Part shown: positions 5,901 through 7,023 of the stretch, piece after piece | Numbering within the stretch: the stretch's first letter is position 1 | Layout: each line of letters starts with the position of its first letter | NCBI GenBank assembly: GCA_028718465.1 | Contig: JAQULX010000142.1 | Span: 1-7,023, forward strand | Origin: Dehalococcoidales bacterium | GTDB lineage: Bacteria > Chloroflexota > Dehalococcoidia > Dehalococcoidales > UBA3254 | Direction: 5' to 3' | DNA length: 7,023 nt | The notes under the pieces: model-generated | What the model was told of the DNA's origin: nothing | What the model saw: only the letters and a program-made list of their open reading frames with translations | The model's database searches: none | Translations under genes and position numbers: made by a program

Positions 5901-6661
5901 AACTGGGCTTCTGCTTTGCCGTTCCGGGCATGCTGCTCAATCAGTTCCCGCAGTTGCTTGCACCTGGAATTGAAGCCGGGACTGTCGATGTATTCCGGCG
6001 TGCCGGAACCGGGATTGTCTATAATAACCGGATGAGTATTCGGCGGTTTGCTCAGGACCAGGATGCGGGCGCCCCAGAAGGCCGCTTCCTCAATATTATG
6101 GGTGACCAGCACCATGGTCGAGGTATGGTCTCTCCAGAGCCTGAGAACGAGTTTGAGCGAGTCTTCTCTCGTCAGAGCGTCAAGGGCGGCAAAGGGTTCA
6201 TCCATAAGTATTACCGGGGGCTCCAGCGCTAGAGTACGGGCGATGGCGACGCGCTGTCGCTGCCCTCCGCTGAGTTCTGAGGGATAGTGTGCGGCGACCT
6301 CCTCTATCCCCATCTCTCTCAGCCACTGTAGCACAATTCGGCTGATTTGTTTCTTTTCGATTCCCTGAATTTTCAGTCCGATAGCTACATTTTCGAAGGC
6401 CGTTGCCCAGGGAAGCAGGCCGTAATCCTGCAATATCAGGCCGGTTAAGGCCTTGTGGCCGTTGGTATGCCTGTCACTGATGCTGATCTTGCCGGCAGAA
6501 GGTATTTTCAACCCGGCTAAAAGATATAAAAGAGTGGTCTTTCCGCAGCCGGAAGGCCCGATAACCGACCAGCGTTCGCCGGGGGCAATGTCCCAGTTGA
6601 AGTCCAGGAATATCGGGTAGTCTTTTTTATAGGCAAAGCTTAATCCATTGATAGTAATCAT
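5897..6661 (-). CDS. ABC transporter ATP-binding protein, SsuB/TauB-like
   Basis: A 254-residue ATPase that powers the importer on the cytoplasmic face of the membrane. All catalytic motifs are intact: Walker A GPSGCGKT (35-42), Q-loop Q78, signature LSGGQ (130-134), Walker B VILMDEP (150-156) with catalytic E155, D-loop ALD (159-161) and switch His H188. The PWATAFENVAIGL stretch (84-96) after the Q-loop is typical of the nitrate/sulfonate/taurine subfamily. No regulatory domain follows the core; the last 45 or so residues are a short family-variable tail. It is the first gene of the minus-strand operon, downstream of leader RNA copy B, with only a weak ribosome binding site (TGGA about 8 nt before the ATG), which fits control at translation. 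Confidence 0.95.
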   Translation of the reverse strand: MITINGLSFAYKKDYPIFLDFNWDIAPGERWSVIGPSGCGKTTLLYLLAGLKIPSAGKISISDRHTNGHKALTGLILQDYGLLPWATAFENVAIGLKIQGIEKKQISRIVLQWLREMGIEEVAAHYPSELSGGQRQRVAIARTLALEPPVILMDEPFAALDALTREDSLKLVLRLWRDHTSTMVLVTHNIEEAAFWGARILVLSKPPNTHPVIIDNPGSGTPEYIDSPGFNSRCKQLRELIEQHARNGKAEAQL

Positions 6662-6669
6662 AATTTTCC

Positions 6670-6682
6670 AGATGATAACTCA
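6670..6682. repeat. Left copy of a 13-bp direct repeat bracketing leader copy B
   Basis: AGATGATAACTCA at 6670-6682 recurs exactly at 6824-6836, on the other side of the leader element. On the transcribed strand it lies between the 3' boundary of the leader and the ATPase start codon. It could be a target-site duplication or an inherited boundary of the element; copy A has only degenerate versions at its two edges. Confidence 0.7.
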
Positions 6683-6683
6683 C

Positions 6684-6824
6684 GTTACGGCATAAGTAAG
6701 CTCTAATCTCAAAGGACCATGAGCCAGGGCTGGCTGAATCCCGGCCGAGCAGACTCCGGTCACCTGACCCACTTGCGCAGGCCGTGGGTGACCCGGCCCT
6801 GGCTTTACCATAGCCGTATGGTAA
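6684..6824 (-). promoter_or_regulatory. Structured leader RNA candidate, copy B (before the ATPase gene)
   Basis: A 141-nt minus-strand element ending 22 nt before the ATPase start codon. P2 joins GCCAGGGC (6796-6803) with GCCCUGGC (6723-6730). P3 joins GGUCACC (6787-6793) with GGUGACC (6758-6764). The inner hairpin is CCUGC-GCAA-GUGGG (6768-6781). An outer AUGG/UCAU helix and a P1 of ACGGC (6813-6817) with GCCGU (6687-6691) close the fold. Compared with copy A, P2 swaps an A-U for a G-C pair, P3 swaps C-G for U-G and the hairpin swaps U-G for U-A, all pair-preserving only on this strand. The P1 5' strand can alternatively sit in the loop of a perfect 7-bp hairpin (UUACCAU/AUGGUAA, 6805-6824). 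No U-tract follows, so translation control is more likely than termination. Class unknown. Confidence 0.65.
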
Positions 6825-6836
6825 GATGATAACTCA
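6824..6836. repeat. Right copy of the 13-bp direct repeat
   Basis: This is the exact second copy of AGATGATAACTCA, 154 bp from the first. On the transcribed strand it reads TGAGTTATCATCT just before the 5' hairpin of leader copy B. Confidence 0.7.
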
Positions 6837-6860
6837 AAAACACAGGCAGACTGCCCCCTG
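6836..6860 (-). terminator. Possible intrinsic terminator of the gene entering from the right
   Basis: On the minus strand CAGG-GGG-CA-GTC-TG-CCTG can fold into an imperfect stem with a bulge (6843-6860), followed by TG and then five T (6836-6840). It would end transcription from the reading frame at the right edge. The stem is short and interrupted and the T-run is offset, so this is a weak call. Confidence 0.3.
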
Positions 6861-6917
6861 ACATCCGGTAGACAGGGCTGATCAGCCGGTATTCTTGCAA
6901 GGACGAAAACCTGAGAC

Positions 6918-7023
6918 TTATACTATGCTCAGAAGCATGAATATCCTGGCAGTCAGCATGAAGTAGGTGGCTGCTTGAAAAGCTTTAATCCCTTTACCAA
7001 AATCTTCAGCATCTTTCATAAAT
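6918..7023 (-). CDS. C-terminal end or short hydrophobic protein, cut by window edge
   Basis: The minus-strand frame is open from the right edge to a TAA at 6918-6920. It reads KDAEDFGKGIKAFQAATYFM then LTARIFMLLSIV, an amphipathic start followed by a hydrophobic tail that could be a membrane segment. An ATG at 7017-7019 is present, but the frame continues upstream past the edge, so it may be the C-terminus of a larger protein. I do not recognise the family. Composition looks coding-like, but with about 34 residues this is uncertain. Confidence 0.35.
   Translation of the reverse strand, partial: FMKDAEDFGKGIKAFQAATYFMLTARIFMLLSIV

Noticed and set aside
6684..6824. Leader copy B as a TPP riboswitch, since NMT1-type importers can carry thiamine precursors
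   Set aside because: Neither CUGAGA nor the ACCCUUUGAACCUGAU-type thi-box core is present on the minus strand.
1..7023. CRISPR arrays, tRNA or rRNA genes, insertion-sequence transposases
   Set aside because: No regularly spaced repeats, tRNA-like cloverleaf, rRNA segments or transposase motifs were seen on either strand.

Overview
The window looks like an ordinary chromosomal stretch of an anaerobic, moderately GC-rich bacterium. Strong AGGAG-type ribosome binding sites, a near-consensus sigma-A type promoter, and a lipoprotein with a long Ser/Thr/Pro linker after its lipobox fit a Dehalococcoidia-like Chloroflexota or a Gram-positive anaerobe. This is inference from style; there is no rRNA or other marker gene to settle it.

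Layout from left to right: (1) 1-1461, minus strand: most of a bifunctional NAD(P)HX repair gene (NnrE epimerase plus NnrD dehydratase) whose 3' end runs off the left edge. (2) 1462-1919: a divergent intergenic region with a very good promoter (TTGACA, 18 bp, TAAAAT), followed by a perfect 8-bp inverted repeat that is a plausible operator. (3) 1920-2363, plus strand: a MarR-family regulator. (4) 2360-2552: a decayed remnant of an MFS exporter gene that overlapped the marR stop, so the usual regulator-plus-pump pair is broken. (5) 2553-2740: an AT-rich control region with two perfect palindromes. (6) 2741-3061, plus strand: a small ABM-fold monooxygenase-like protein. (7) 3172-6661, minus strand, read right to left: ABC transporter ATPase, overlapping permease, a 238-bp gap, NMT1-type substrate-binding lipoprotein, then a class I SAM methyltransferase 9 bp downstream. 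(8) 6662-7023: the leader of the ATPase gene and a short hydrophobic reading frame cut by the right edge.

The most interesting feature is a pair of related, highly structured sequences. One (4942-5135) lies directly before the binding-protein gene and the other (6684-6824) directly before the ATPase gene. They share stems, a GNRA-capped hairpin and 3' boundary, although parts of their primary sequence differ. Substitutions between copies preserve pairing, and several pairs are G-U wobbles that work only if the RNA is read from the minus strand, the strand of the transporter genes. This suggests a duplicated cis-regulatory RNA, possibly a riboswitch for the transported compound, controlling both halves of one transporter system. 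It does not match any riboswitch consensus I can recall, but I could not run a covariance search.

Working model: the leaders co-regulate uptake of one unknown small molecule by the ABC system, and the methyltransferase may modify that molecule or a product of it. The MarR regulator, having lost its pump, may now control only itself, or the ABM gene next to it.
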